From the NCBI GenBank assembly GCA_964343305.1, contig CAYFJO010000210.1, positions 1 through 17,506 on the forward strand: DNA of 17,506 nucleotides, given 5' to 3'. This document shows, in pieces, positions 1 to 6,692 of the stretch (position 1 is its first letter; every line of letters starts with the position of its first letter). The notes under the pieces are model-generated. The model saw only the letters and a program-made list of their open reading frames with translations. It had not been told where the DNA came from and did not search any database. The translations under genes were made by a program, and so were the position numbers. This DNA comes from CAYFJO01 sp964343305. Its GTDB lineage: Bacteria; Planctomycetota; Planctomycetia; Pirellulales; Pirellulaceae.

Positions 1-372
1 GCCAACGTCGATGATGCGCACGCCATCCGGCAGGTCGCCAAAATCGATTATTCCACCGGGCAGATCACCGACGTCGATAATGGCATCGCCATCAGGCAGA
101 TCGCCGACATTGACAATGCCGAGCATATTCGGATCAGTGTTTTCGTAGCCAGCTTCGACGGGTTCTGATTCGGGAGCTTCCGCCAATTCGACTTGTAACG
201 GTGGTTCACCTTCGACGCAGGTGTCTGTCGGCATCACGGCCAGATCGCCGGCGAGCAGCGCTCGCTGCTCCAATGCCTCGCAAGCAAGCCTGCGGTTGTT
301 GCGTCTTGTCGTTCGCTTGTTCTTGTTTTTTCGGTTTACGATGTTGCGCAGCAATGACCGATAATTCAGCAT
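1..372 (-). CDS. Secreted/cell-surface protein with planctomycete N-terminal signature, partial (C-terminus beyond left edge)
   Basis: The reading frame is open from an ATG at 372 down to base 1, giving 124 residues without a stop; an in-frame TAG lies upstream at 412-414. Residues 1-29 are very basic (many Arg, Lys and Asn). They are followed by ACEALEQRALLAGDLAVM (residues 30-47), which matches the short signature found near the N-terminus of many exported planctomycete proteins (Pfam 'Planctomycete extracellular' type, from memory). Residues 50-84 are acidic and Pro/Glu-rich. From residue 89 to the edge there is a tandem repeat of the form V/F-G-D-L-P-(D)-G-x-x-I-I-D, three units of about 10-12 residues. 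The ribosome site is weak (TAGGG about 7 bases upstream). Such proteins are usually large and carry adhesion, dockerin or enzyme domains further on; the function here cannot be told. Being a gene is fairly sure, export is inferred. Confidence 0.72.
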   Translation of the reverse strand, partial: MLNYRSLLRNIVNRKNKNKRTTRRNNRRLACEALEQRALLAGDLAVMPTDTCVEGEPPLQVELAEAPESEPVEAGYENTDPNMLGIVNVGDLPDGDAIIDVGDLPGGIIDFGDLPDGVRIIDVG

Positions 373-734
373 CGGGAGCCCTATCGAATGAAAAGTCAAA
401 CAGCCGAACGGCTAGTCTATTGGTGACATGAAAAGACAAGAGTCAACGTAAAAAGCATAGGTCACGTTTCGGGCTCGTGCAGACTTTGGCCAGTCTGGAT
501 ACATCAATCTAGTGGCCGAATTCTATAGAACTGCCGAATGTGATGCGTAGGCTGCTTGCAACTTCATAACTCCCAACAATCGGCGCATCCCCAATACGCA
601 ACAATGCAACGAGCCACCCAGATCGTGCGAGGGCATCAGTTAACCAGGTAAAAAAAGGCGCCAGGGCACTTGCCTCACCCATGAATGACCGCCGGGCGTC
701 GTTGTGAGGGGACATCACACGAACGGGACGAAAT

Positions 735-789
735 GGGGTCAGGTCGGTCAGGTCTCTTTTTAGAAAAGAGACCTGACCGACCTGACCCC
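735..789. repeat. Perfect 26-bp inverted repeat with 3-nt loop (REP/MITE-like)
   Basis: The left arm 735-760 and right arm 764-789 are exact reverse complements, separated only by TAG (761-763). Each arm contains the 9-mer GGTCAGGTC twice in tandem (737-745 and 746-754, mirrored in the right arm), so the element is both a direct and an inverted repeat. The arm ends in TCTCTTTT next to the loop. There is no T-run after the stem on either strand, so a terminator is unlikely. Palindromes built on GGTCAGGTC are, as I recall, typical of REP sequences mobilised by IS200-like (RAYT) transposases; that assignment is inference. Confidence 0.8.
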
Positions 790-1063
790 TTTGTTCCTCC
801 CAAAATGGGGCTTTTAAGTGTACCCTGAATAATGTCACACAGGTATCTGTCGCGGGTTCAAAGTCTCTGCCGCACCTTGTCGGAGAGAGGCCTCGAATTG
901 CAGGCAGCAAGTCAGCACACATTCATCTGAAATTTCAGCTTGCGGGAAAAATCAAACGGGTGAAGCCACTTGCAAAAGAGCCTTTGTCCGGTCAGCCATT
1001 TTTTGGGAAAGACCCCAGTTGCTCGCCAAGGGAAGAAGACGGGATAGGTCAGCCTGTCCAAAC

Positions 1064-1098
1064 CAAAAAAAGCCCGGCAGTGGGTTGCTGCCGGGCTT
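1064..1098 (-). terminator. Intrinsic terminator (distal) of groES-groL
   Basis: On the minus strand an 11-bp GC-rich stem (AAGCCCGGCAG, 1088-1098, pairing with 1070-1080) has a 7-nt loop and is followed by a run of T's (1065-1071). This is a textbook rho-independent terminator reading out of groL, and it is the second of two in a row. Confidence 0.9.
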
Positions 1099-1105
1099 CT
1101 TTATG

Positions 1106-1139
1106 AAAAAAGACTTCCGAAGTTTTCCTTCGGAAGTCT
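1106..1139 (-). terminator. Intrinsic terminator (proximal) of groES-groL
   Basis: A 12-bp perfect stem (AGACTTCCGAAG, 1128-1139 with 1111-1122) with a 5-nt loop is followed by TTTTT on the minus strand (1106-1110). It begins 7 bases after the groL stop codon. Together with the hairpin at 1070-1098 it forms a double terminator. Confidence 0.88.
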
Positions 1140-1146
1140 GTGGCGA

Positions 1147-2766
1147 TTAATACATGTCGTAGTCGCCGCCGTGGCCTTTCTTGCCGCCGTCCTTGGGCTT
1201 TTCGGCAACTAAGGCATCGCTGGTTAACAGCAAGGTGGCGACACTCGCGGCGTTGGACAACGCGGTGCACGCTACCTTCGTCGGATCGATGACGCCCGCT
1301 TTGACCAAGTCTTCATACGTGTCGGTCAATGCGTTGTAACCGGCGTTGTCTTTCGACTCGGCGACCTTCTCGCACACGATGCCGCCGTCTTGACCGGCGT
1401 TCGAGGCGATCCAAGTCAGCGGAGAACGGCAGGCTCGCAGCACGATCTTGTAGCCGACCTCTTCGTCGTGCGACAAGTCATCCCCGGGCTTGCATTTGGA
1501 AGAAGCACGCAACAAGGCCACACCGCCACCAGGCAGGATGCCTTTTTCGACGGCGGCACGTGTGGCGTGCAACGCGTCTTCGACACGGGCTTTCTTTTCT
1601 TTCATTTCGCTTTCGGTCGCGGCACCAACGTTGACCTTGGCAACGCCGCCGGCCAACTTCGCGAGACGCTCTTCCAGCTTTTCACGATCGTAGTCACTAG
1701 TCGAGGCGTCAATCTCGCGACGCAGTTGCTCGATGCGAGCCTTGATGTCGCTCGTTTTGCCGGCACCTTGAATGATCGTCGTATTGTCTTTGTCGATGAT
1801 CACTTTCTTGGCGCGACCCAGATCCGTGATCGCCATGTTCTCAAGCTTGATGCCAAGCGCTTCGAAGATCGCCGTGCCACCAGTCAGGATGGAGATGTCT
1901 TCCATCATGGCCTTGCGTCGATCGCCATAGCCGGGCGCTTTCACAGCACAGCTATTGAAGCGGCCCTGCAGACGGTTGATGACCAACGTGGCCAACGCTT
2001 CGCCTTCGACGTCTTCAGCGACGATCAACAGCGGTTTGTTTTGCTGAGCAACCGCTTCGACAACATTCAGCATGTCTTTGACGTTGGTGATCTTCTTTTC
2101 GAACACCAAAACATAGGCGTCTTCCAACACGCATTCCATCGTGTTGGGATCGGTGACGAAATAGGGCGACAGATAGCCGCGGTCAAACTGCATGCCTTCG
2201 ACCCATTCGACTTCCGTGGCAAGGCTTTTGCCTTCGTCGACGGTGATGACGCCATCTTTGCCAACCTTGGACATCGCGCCGGCGAGCAAATCGCCGATTT
2301 CACGGTCGTTGTTCGACGCAATCGATGCGACGTTTGCCATTGCGGCTTCGTCCTTGACCGGGATCGACATCTTTTCCAGTTTGGTGTTGATGTCTTCCAC
2401 AGCCTTCTCGATGCCGGCTTTCATTTGAACGGGATTAACACCCGACACGACGGCTCGCAGACCTTCGTTGAAGATCGCTTCGGCCAGCACAGTTGCCGTT
2501 GTCGTGCCGTCGCCCGCCACGTCACTCGTTTTACTGGCGACTTCGCGGACCATGCGGGCACCCATATTTTCGTAGGTGTCTTCCAGGTCAATTTCTTTCG
2601 CCACGGTCACGCCGTCTTTGGTGACGGTCGGCGAACCAAAGCTCTTTTGCAAAATCACGTTGCGGCCTTTCGGACCGAGCGTCACTTTGACGGCCTTGGC
2701 CAATTTGGAAACGCCGCGGCGAATTGCTTCGCGGGCTTCCTGATCGAATGCAATCATCTTTGCCAT
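1147..2766 (-). CDS. groL: Chaperonin GroEL (Hsp60), 60 kDa subunit
   Basis: Full-length group I chaperonin of 539 residues, close to the usual 540-548. It forms the cytoplasmic double ring that folds proteins with GroES and ATP. The ATP-site motifs are present: KVTLGPKGRNV (residues 27-37), TKDGVTVAKEI (49-59) and the nucleotide-binding GDGTTTATVLAEA (85-97). The family signature region reads ARVEDALHATRAAVEKGILPGGG and keeps the hydrolysis-associated Asp in VEDAL. The start MAKMIAFDQEAR is supported by AGGAG (2777-2781) 10 bases upstream. The C-terminal tail is unusual: it is a short charged KPKDGGKKGHGGDYDMY rather than the usual Gly-Gly-Met repeats. It lies downstream of groES in one operon and ends at two strong terminators. 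Planctomycetes often carry several groL copies, so this may not be the only one. Confidence 0.98.
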   Translation of the reverse strand: MAKMIAFDQEAREAIRRGVSKLAKAVKVTLGPKGRNVILQKSFGSPTVTKDGVTVAKEIDLEDTYENMGARMVREVASKTSDVAGDGTTTATVLAEAIFNEGLRAVVSGVNPVQMKAGIEKAVEDINTKLEKMSIPVKDEAAMANVASIASNNDREIGDLLAGAMSKVGKDGVITVDEGKSLATEVEWVEGMQFDRGYLSPYFVTDPNTMECVLEDAYVLVFEKKITNVKDMLNVVEAVAQQNKPLLIVAEDVEGEALATLVINRLQGRFNSCAVKAPGYGDRRKAMMEDISILTGGTAIFEALGIKLENMAITDLGRAKKVIIDKDNTTIIQGAGKTSDIKARIEQLRREIDASTSDYDREKLEERLAKLAGGVAKVNVGAATESEMKEKKARVEDALHATRAAVEKGILPGGGVALLRASSKCKPGDDLSHDEEVGYKIVLRACRSPLTWIASNAGQDGGIVCEKVAESKDNAGYNALTDTYEDLVKAGVIDPTKVACTALSNAASVATLLLTSDALVAEKPKDGGKKGHGGDYDMY

Positions 2767-2804
2767 GTTGTGTACTCTCCTAATCGAGTTGATTTGATGT
2801 TGTA

Positions 2805-2849
2805 GAACAATTGTCTCAATTGTTCGGGAGCAATTGGGGACAATTGCTC
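2805..2849. repeat. Twin CAATTG hairpins between groES and groL
   Basis: Two hairpins of the same design lie back to back in the 93-base gap. One is GAACAATTG / TCT / CAATTGTTC (2805-2825) and the other GAGCAATTG / GGGA / CAATTGCTC (2828-2849), each with a perfect 9-bp stem. Neither is followed by a T-run, so they are not obvious terminators. They may affect mRNA stability or processing between the two cistrons. Confidence 0.8.
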
Positions 2850-2859
2850 AACACTGTGG

Positions 2860-3171
2860 TTAGTCGAGAATTGCCAGAATGTCGCTTTCGCGCATCAACA
2901 GGAATTCGTCGTCGCCAACGGCCACAGTTTCGCCGGAATAGCTGCTGAACAGCACGTGGTCGCCAACGCTGACAGACAAGTCGGCCTTTGTGCCGTCAGC
3001 CAACAAGATGCCATCGCCAACCGCGACGACTGTGCCACGGGCGGGCTTGTCTTTTGCCGAATCGGGGAGCACAATTCCGCCTGCTGTGGTTTCTTCGGAC
3101 TCGTCACGTTCCACAACGACGCGATCTGCCAGGGGCTGGAGTTTGATCTTTGCCTTCGTAGCCGTCGCCAT
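2860..3171 (-). CDS. groES: Co-chaperonin GroES (Hsp10)
   Basis: The 103-residue lid of the GroEL chamber, slightly longer than the usual 95-100 because of an N-terminal MATATKAK stretch before KIKLQPLADRVVVERDE. The mobile loop that contacts GroEL is clear (residues 25-42: SEETTAGGIVLPDSAKDKPA region). The beta-barrel strands GTVVAVGDG, VGDHVLFSSYSG and EFLLMRESDILAIL follow. I place the start at the ATG at 3171 because GAGGAG (3181-3186) lies 9 bases upstream. In-frame ATGs at 3180 and 3192 sit against or upstream of that site and are less likely. groES precedes groL in the usual order, 93 bases apart, and the two are probably co-transcribed. No CIRCE element (TTAGCACTC-N9-GAGTGCTAA) is visible upstream. 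Confidence 0.96.
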   Translation of the reverse strand: MATATKAKIKLQPLADRVVVERDESEETTAGGIVLPDSAKDKPARGTVVAVGDGILLADGTKADLSVSVGDHVLFSSYSGETVAVGDDEFLLMRESDILAILD

Positions 3172-3583
3172 AGGTTTCATCTCCTCATACAAAACGGGTG
3201 ATTTGAAAGGTTTCTTACTTGGGTGTGATTCGAAAGCGAGTCAGCGGGGTGTGGACCGCCTGTCAATTTTGCGCGTTCAGGTGTGAAGTTACCGGTTTAA
3301 GGCAATCCGCGCGCCAAATCCATTGTTTGGTACAATCTGAAACGCGCAACTACAATCAACCATGGGATTTGTGTTCACCGAGGTCGGCGGGAGCTGCGAA
3401 CAGCGCTGTGGTTGGCCTGGTTTGATTGTGGAGAACACTTTCACCGCTGCCATTGTGACAGACATCCCGCTATGTTGGTAGCGGGGCCGAGTGGTTGAAA
3501 CGACTTAATCTCGGTACGCACAATACGACATCCTCTCGCTACAAGTCCTCAAAGATCCCCCTAACGATGGCGGAACCCTGCTA
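3172..3583. other. Divergent intergenic region between groES and the zinc-ribbon membrane protein
   Basis: This stretch of about 410 bases must hold the promoters for both directions. On the minus strand a TTGACA (3261-3266) stands about 90 bases before groES, but no good -10 lies 17 bases further on, so it is only a weak candidate. No CIRCE or other heat-shock operator is seen. Bases 3482-3520 resemble the D-arm of a tRNA-Ser/Leu (GCCGAGTGGTTGAA), but no anticodon or T-arm follows. I see no small gene. Confidence 0.5.
3181..3186 (-). promoter_or_regulatory. Shine-Dalgarno site that decides the groES start
   Basis: GAGGAG on the minus strand lies 9 bases before the ATG at 3171. It is too close to serve the ATG at 3180 and lies inside the frame of the one at 3192. 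Confidence 0.7.
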
Positions 3584-5398
3584 ATGCCCATCAAAGCTGC
3601 CTGTCAATGCGGTGCGCGATTCAACGCCAAGGACGAACTTGCCGGAAAACGAGTCAAATGTCCGAAATGTGGCCAGCCGCTGGTGATTCCTTCCGCACAA
3701 TCCCCCGCGCCGCAAGCCCCCGCTCAACCTCAGCCGCAGCAGCAAGTTCCCCAGCAGCAAGTTCCACAACAACCGATGCCGCAACAGCCTCCGGCGCAGC
3801 CGCAAATGCCTGCGATGAGCGGCGGATTAGGCAATCTGTTGGATGAAGCGGGAATTGGAGGTGACTTGCCGGCCGCCAACGTACCCAAGTGCCCCAATTG
3901 CAGTGCCGAGATTACACCCGGATCTGTGATCTGCGTCGAATGCGGTTTCAACAGCCAAACAGGAGCAACGATTAAAACACACGTCGATCCCGATTCGATC
4001 GACAAAACGGCTCATCTTTCCGACGCCGAACAGTTGATCGCCAAGGCCGAACAAGCGATGAAAGAAACTCCGATGAATATCTCCAACTATGGCGATGGTT
4101 GGGAGTCGTGGGTTATCGCCGCCGGGTTGGGTGTAGGTGCCATCTTTCTTACGCAATTGGTTTTGATCTACATGGAGATCTTTTCGGAGTTCATGGCCCG
4201 CGAACCGGAGTACCGCAGCCAGTTCATTGCCAAATACTTCTTCATCGGTGGAAACGGTCTTGGCCTGCTGATCATGCTGCTCACATGGGTGCGGCTCACG
4301 GGTGCGGCGTTTACCGACCACAAAGGACATGGGCTGGCCTGCCTCACAACGTTTGGCCTCTATTCGCAATTCTACGCCTGTTGGCATTGGTCGAAGTACT
4401 ACATCGACTACATCGTGTTTATGACCGCGTGGTCGATGGTCGAGTTTGCGAATTGGATGTACTACGACACACTGGACTATGCGTGGGAAGTCCATCCGCC
4501 GCACATTCGAATCACGGCGTTCTTGCTTTACCTAGTGGCAACCAAGGCGGTCATCGCCACAACGTTTATTTTGATTGCCCGGTCCTGGCAGCAAGAACGA
4601 AAGATGACCCACGGGATCGTCTCGGTTTCAACGCTCGGTTATTACGCACACATTTATGCCCTTCTTAAATGGGCGGATGAAAAGCGAATCTATATCGCGT
4701 GGGCGATCACTGTTGGACTTGTCTGGTTTGCGTTGTTCATTGAGTGGCAGCGATTTCCGGTTGATTTTGTGGATCAGCCCTTCTCTGTCATGGGCCTCAT
4801 CTTGCCAACGTTGGCCATGATTGGCGCCCTCATGATGTATTCCTGCTGGATCCGGGTGGCCGCGGTCGCCTTTGAAAACGAAAACACAAAGTCGCATGGC
4901 ATTTTGACCTTGGCAATTCCGGGGACCTTTTACACACCGGTCTTCGCCGGCATGCACATGAAAAAGATGATGCCGTGGTTCGTCAACTGGATCGTCGGAT
5001 TTCTGTTGTTCCTCGTGCCGATGATCATGATCTTTTCGATGGGCGTCTTTACGCTTGACGTGGACGAAGAAACGATGGGTAAAGCCTTGGCCCTGGAAGC
5101 CAGGCAGGAATTGCGACAAGCCCGAGCGGTTCGGGACGGGACCGTGGAATTGAAAGGGGTCGAATACAACGTGTCGAGGACGCAAGCTGCTCGAAATAGT
5201 GCCCGGCAATACGATCAGACCAGAGGGATCCAGCGGGATGCTTCCGCGTATGAACAAGTATGGAGCTTCGACATTACCTTCATCGATCCTGAGAATGAGG
5301 AGGCGAGAAACGAAATCACGGTCCCCGTCCCAACATTCGAAGGTTGGTCAATGTTCGGCGGGAGAAAACTCTACGTCCACCCAATGTTTTATGATTAG
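3584..5398 (+). CDS. Zinc-ribbon polytopic membrane protein with threefold internal repeat, function unknown
   Basis: 604 residues. An N-terminal zinc ribbon (CQCGARF...KCPKCG, residues 8-29) is followed by a Pro/Gln-rich linker (about 35-78) and a second zinc ribbon (CPNC...CVECGFNSQTG, 103-127). A polytopic membrane region runs from about 172 to 490, and a soluble tail from about 491 to 604 contains a Lys/Arg/Gln/Glu-rich helix. The membrane part shows three similar blocks, about 226-292, 324-388 and 407-480. Each has a hydrophobic helix ending in W-x-R or A-R-S-W, then K/T/S-x-HG-(I/L), then a G-x-(Y/F)-(Y/S) stretch with basic and aromatic residues, then another helix. Paired N-terminal zinc ribbons before membrane helices are common in planctomycetes. 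No enzyme family is recognised. The ATG lacks a clear ribosome site, but the first ribbon begins right after it, supporting the start. Confidence 0.9.
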   Translation: MPIKAACQCGARFNAKDELAGKRVKCPKCGQPLVIPSAQSPAPQAPAQPQPQQQVPQQQVPQQPMPQQPPAQPQMPAMSGGLGNLLDEAGIGGDLPAANVPKCPNCSAEITPGSVICVECGFNSQTGATIKTHVDPDSIDKTAHLSDAEQLIAKAEQAMKETPMNISNYGDGWESWVIAAGLGVGAIFLTQLVLIYMEIFSEFMAREPEYRSQFIAKYFFIGGNGLGLLIMLLTWVRLTGAAFTDHKGHGLACLTTFGLYSQFYACWHWSKYYIDYIVFMTAWSMVEFANWMYYDTLDYAWEVHPPHIRITAFLLYLVATKAVIATTFILIARSWQQERKMTHGIVSVSTLGYYAHIYALLKWADEKRIYIAWAITVGLVWFALFIEWQRFPVDFVDQPFSVMGLILPTLAMIGALMMYSCWIRVAAVAFENENTKSHGILTLAIPGTFYTPVFAGMHMKKMMPWFVNWIVGFLLFLVPMIMIFSMGVFTLDVDEETMGKALALEARQELRQARAVRDGTVELKGVEYNVSRTQAARNSARQYDQTRGIQRDASAYEQVWSFDITFIDPENEEARNEITVPVPTFEGWSMFGGRKLYVHPMFYD

Positions 5399-5408
5399 CC
5401 TGCGGCTA
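5396..5408. repeat. Small palindrome enclosing both convergent stop codons
   Basis: TAGCC-TGC-GGCTA is a 5-bp inverted repeat. Its left TAG is the stop of the plus-strand gene ending at 5398, and its right arm (CTA) is the TAG stop of the minus-strand glycosyltransferase. The stem is short and lacks T-runs, so a terminator role is doubtful. Confidence 0.7.
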
Positions 5409-6692
5409 CCAGTGCCAAGTTGCCCGTCGCACGTGAGCGGGTACGAAATTGTCTTCGTAAGAACGCCGCCAAAAAGCTTCTTCCGTGACCGCGCCGATCG
5501 TCACCAGCTTGAGCGTCAAGTGATAGAAAGGCATCAGCGGTGCGGCGATTCCGACCCACATGTCGCGCCAACGATTGTTGGAGTAATAGACGGCAATCGC
5601 AGCTTGCGCCGATTCAAAACCAACGTAGAGCAAGTAGTACAGCAGGTACTGCTTCCAAGTATGCTCGTGATAGTTGAAACCGATCGTCCAGATGAGATAG
5701 ACCCAGATCAAGAATGGAAACAGGATGTTGTACATCCAACGGTCCAGGATCACGAGCAAATTGCTAGCGCGGAAGTTCCGCCGAAAGATGTTCGCCAGAT
5801 CGATGTGCTTGCGGCCCTCGAACGTAACCACAGCCCACGTCCAACGGCGGCGTTGGTTGATCCAGCGAAACCAGTCGATCGGCAGATTCGTCAGGCATTG
5901 TGCGTAGGGTGCGAACGCGATCGAGTAGCCGGCCTTGCGCAGCTTCAATGTCAGGTCGCCGTCTTCGCCCGGACCCACATCCCAACCTTCGACGCGATCC
6001 AGGGCCGATCGGCGAAACGCGCCCAACGCGCCGGACACGATGCCCAACACTTTTAACCGCGCCGCCAACATCCGGCCGACAAAAATACAGGTCAAATATT
6101 CGAACGCCTGCATCCAAGTGGCGAAGTTGGTGAACGGATTCCTGGCCAACACCGCACCAGAAACCGCTCCCACGTTTTCGTCTCGAAATGGCTGAACGAT
6201 TTCCCAGATGGTGTTGGACTCGATATGCGAATCCGCGTCGATGCCGACAATGACCTCGGCCTTGGTGAATGCCAGGGCAAAATTCAGCGCCGACGACTTG
6301 CCGCCGCGCTGCGGCTTTCGCAAAACTCGAACGCCAGCGTGGGTGTTGGCAAAATCATTGGCTACCTTCGCCATGCCGTCGGTCGATCCGTCATCGACGA
6401 CGATGATCTCCAGCTTTGGGTAGGTTCCCCAGCACGACCGCAGCGTCTGGCCAATCGTGTCCGCTTCGTTAAGTCCCGCGATGACAACGCAGACGGACGG
6501 ACAGTGCCCGTACGATTTGGGAACCGATCGTCCGCGTATCCGGCGATACAATGACGCACAGCAATCCCACAACCACATCGCCACGACCGCCATCGCATAA
6601 CGTGGAGCATCGAACAACAACAGCGGCAACAGCAACCATGCAAGCTGATCAGGATGCAGCGATGATAGCCAGTGGATCCAATCGTTCAACAT
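5406..6692 (-). CDS. Family 2 glycosyltransferase, processive membrane type (PgaC/Alg8/BcsA-like)
   Basis: 428 residues. The GT-A core carries all hallmarks of processive beta-glycosyltransferases: VVDDGSTDG (98-106), IDADSH (151-156, metal/nucleotide-sugar binding), GEDGDLTLK (242-250, catalytic-base region) and QRRRW (280-284, the Q-x-x-R-W motif of the acceptor channel). A hydrophobic segment at about 17-42 precedes the core, and about three membrane segments follow (around 311-340, 346-370 and 376-400). Known relatives polymerise a sugar nucleotide at the inner membrane and extrude the chain. The substrate is not readable from the sequence. The start at 6692 overlaps the 3' end of the upstream gene by 44 bases, suggesting translational coupling; GAGGAAG lies about 12 bases upstream. 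It is the last gene of the HlyD / receiver-zinc protein / GT2 set. Confidence 0.93.
   Translation of the reverse strand: MLNDWIHWLSSLHPDQLAWLLLPLLLFDAPRYAMAVVAMWLWDCCASLYRRIRGRSVPKSYGHCPSVCVVIAGLNEADTIGQTLRSCWGTYPKLEIIVVDDGSTDGMAKVANDFANTHAGVRVLRKPQRGGKSSALNFALAFTKAEVIVGIDADSHIESNTIWEIVQPFRDENVGAVSGAVLARNPFTNFATWMQAFEYLTCIFVGRMLAARLKVLGIVSGALGAFRRSALDRVEGWDVGPGEDGDLTLKLRKAGYSIAFAPYAQCLTNLPIDWFRWINQRRRWTWAVVTFEGRKHIDLANIFRRNFRASNLLVILDRWMYNILFPFLIWVYLIWTIGFNYHEHTWKQYLLYYLLYVGFESAQAAIAVYYSNNRWRDMWVGIAAPLMPFYHLTLKLVTIGAVTEEAFWRRSYEDNFVPAHVRRATWHW

Larger units (their letters stand above)
373..1146. other. Intergenic region with inverted repeat and tandem terminators; no convincing gene
   Basis: The stretch lies between the divergent side of the secreted-protein gene and the 3' end of groL. 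It holds a perfect 26-bp inverted repeat (735-789), a 12-bp perfect palindrome CTGAAATTTCAG (927-938) and two intrinsic terminators next to groL (1064-1139), listed separately. A 137-codon open frame on the minus strand (509-922) runs straight through the inverted repeat and has no recognisable domain; I do not call it a gene. No tRNA or other RNA gene is apparent. Confidence 0.6.

Noticed and set aside
845..878. tRNA 3'-end-like stretch (GGTTCAAA followed by CCGCACC)
   Set aside because: The T-stem cannot pair and no anticodon or D-arm lies upstream; at best a chance likeness or an old integration scar.
509..922. Minus-strand open frame of 137 codons in the left intergenic region
   Set aside because: It reads through the perfect inverted repeat at 735-789, so part of the 'protein' is just the palindrome. 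It has no ribosome site and no recognisable motif.
1390..2805. Long plus-strand open frame (471 codons) opposite groL
   Set aside because: It is the antisense shadow of a strongly coding GroEL frame. Its translation is rich in His, Phe, Val and Asp from complementary codons and shows no domain.
3482..3520. tRNA-Ser/Leu D-arm-like stretch (GCCGAGTGGTTGAA)
   Set aside because: No anticodon stem, variable arm or T-arm follows in the next 90 bases, so it is not a tRNA gene.
3827..4504. Minus-strand open frame of 225 codons inside the zinc-ribbon membrane protein
   Set aside because: It is opposite a frame with clear zinc ribbons and membrane helices, and shows no domain of its own.
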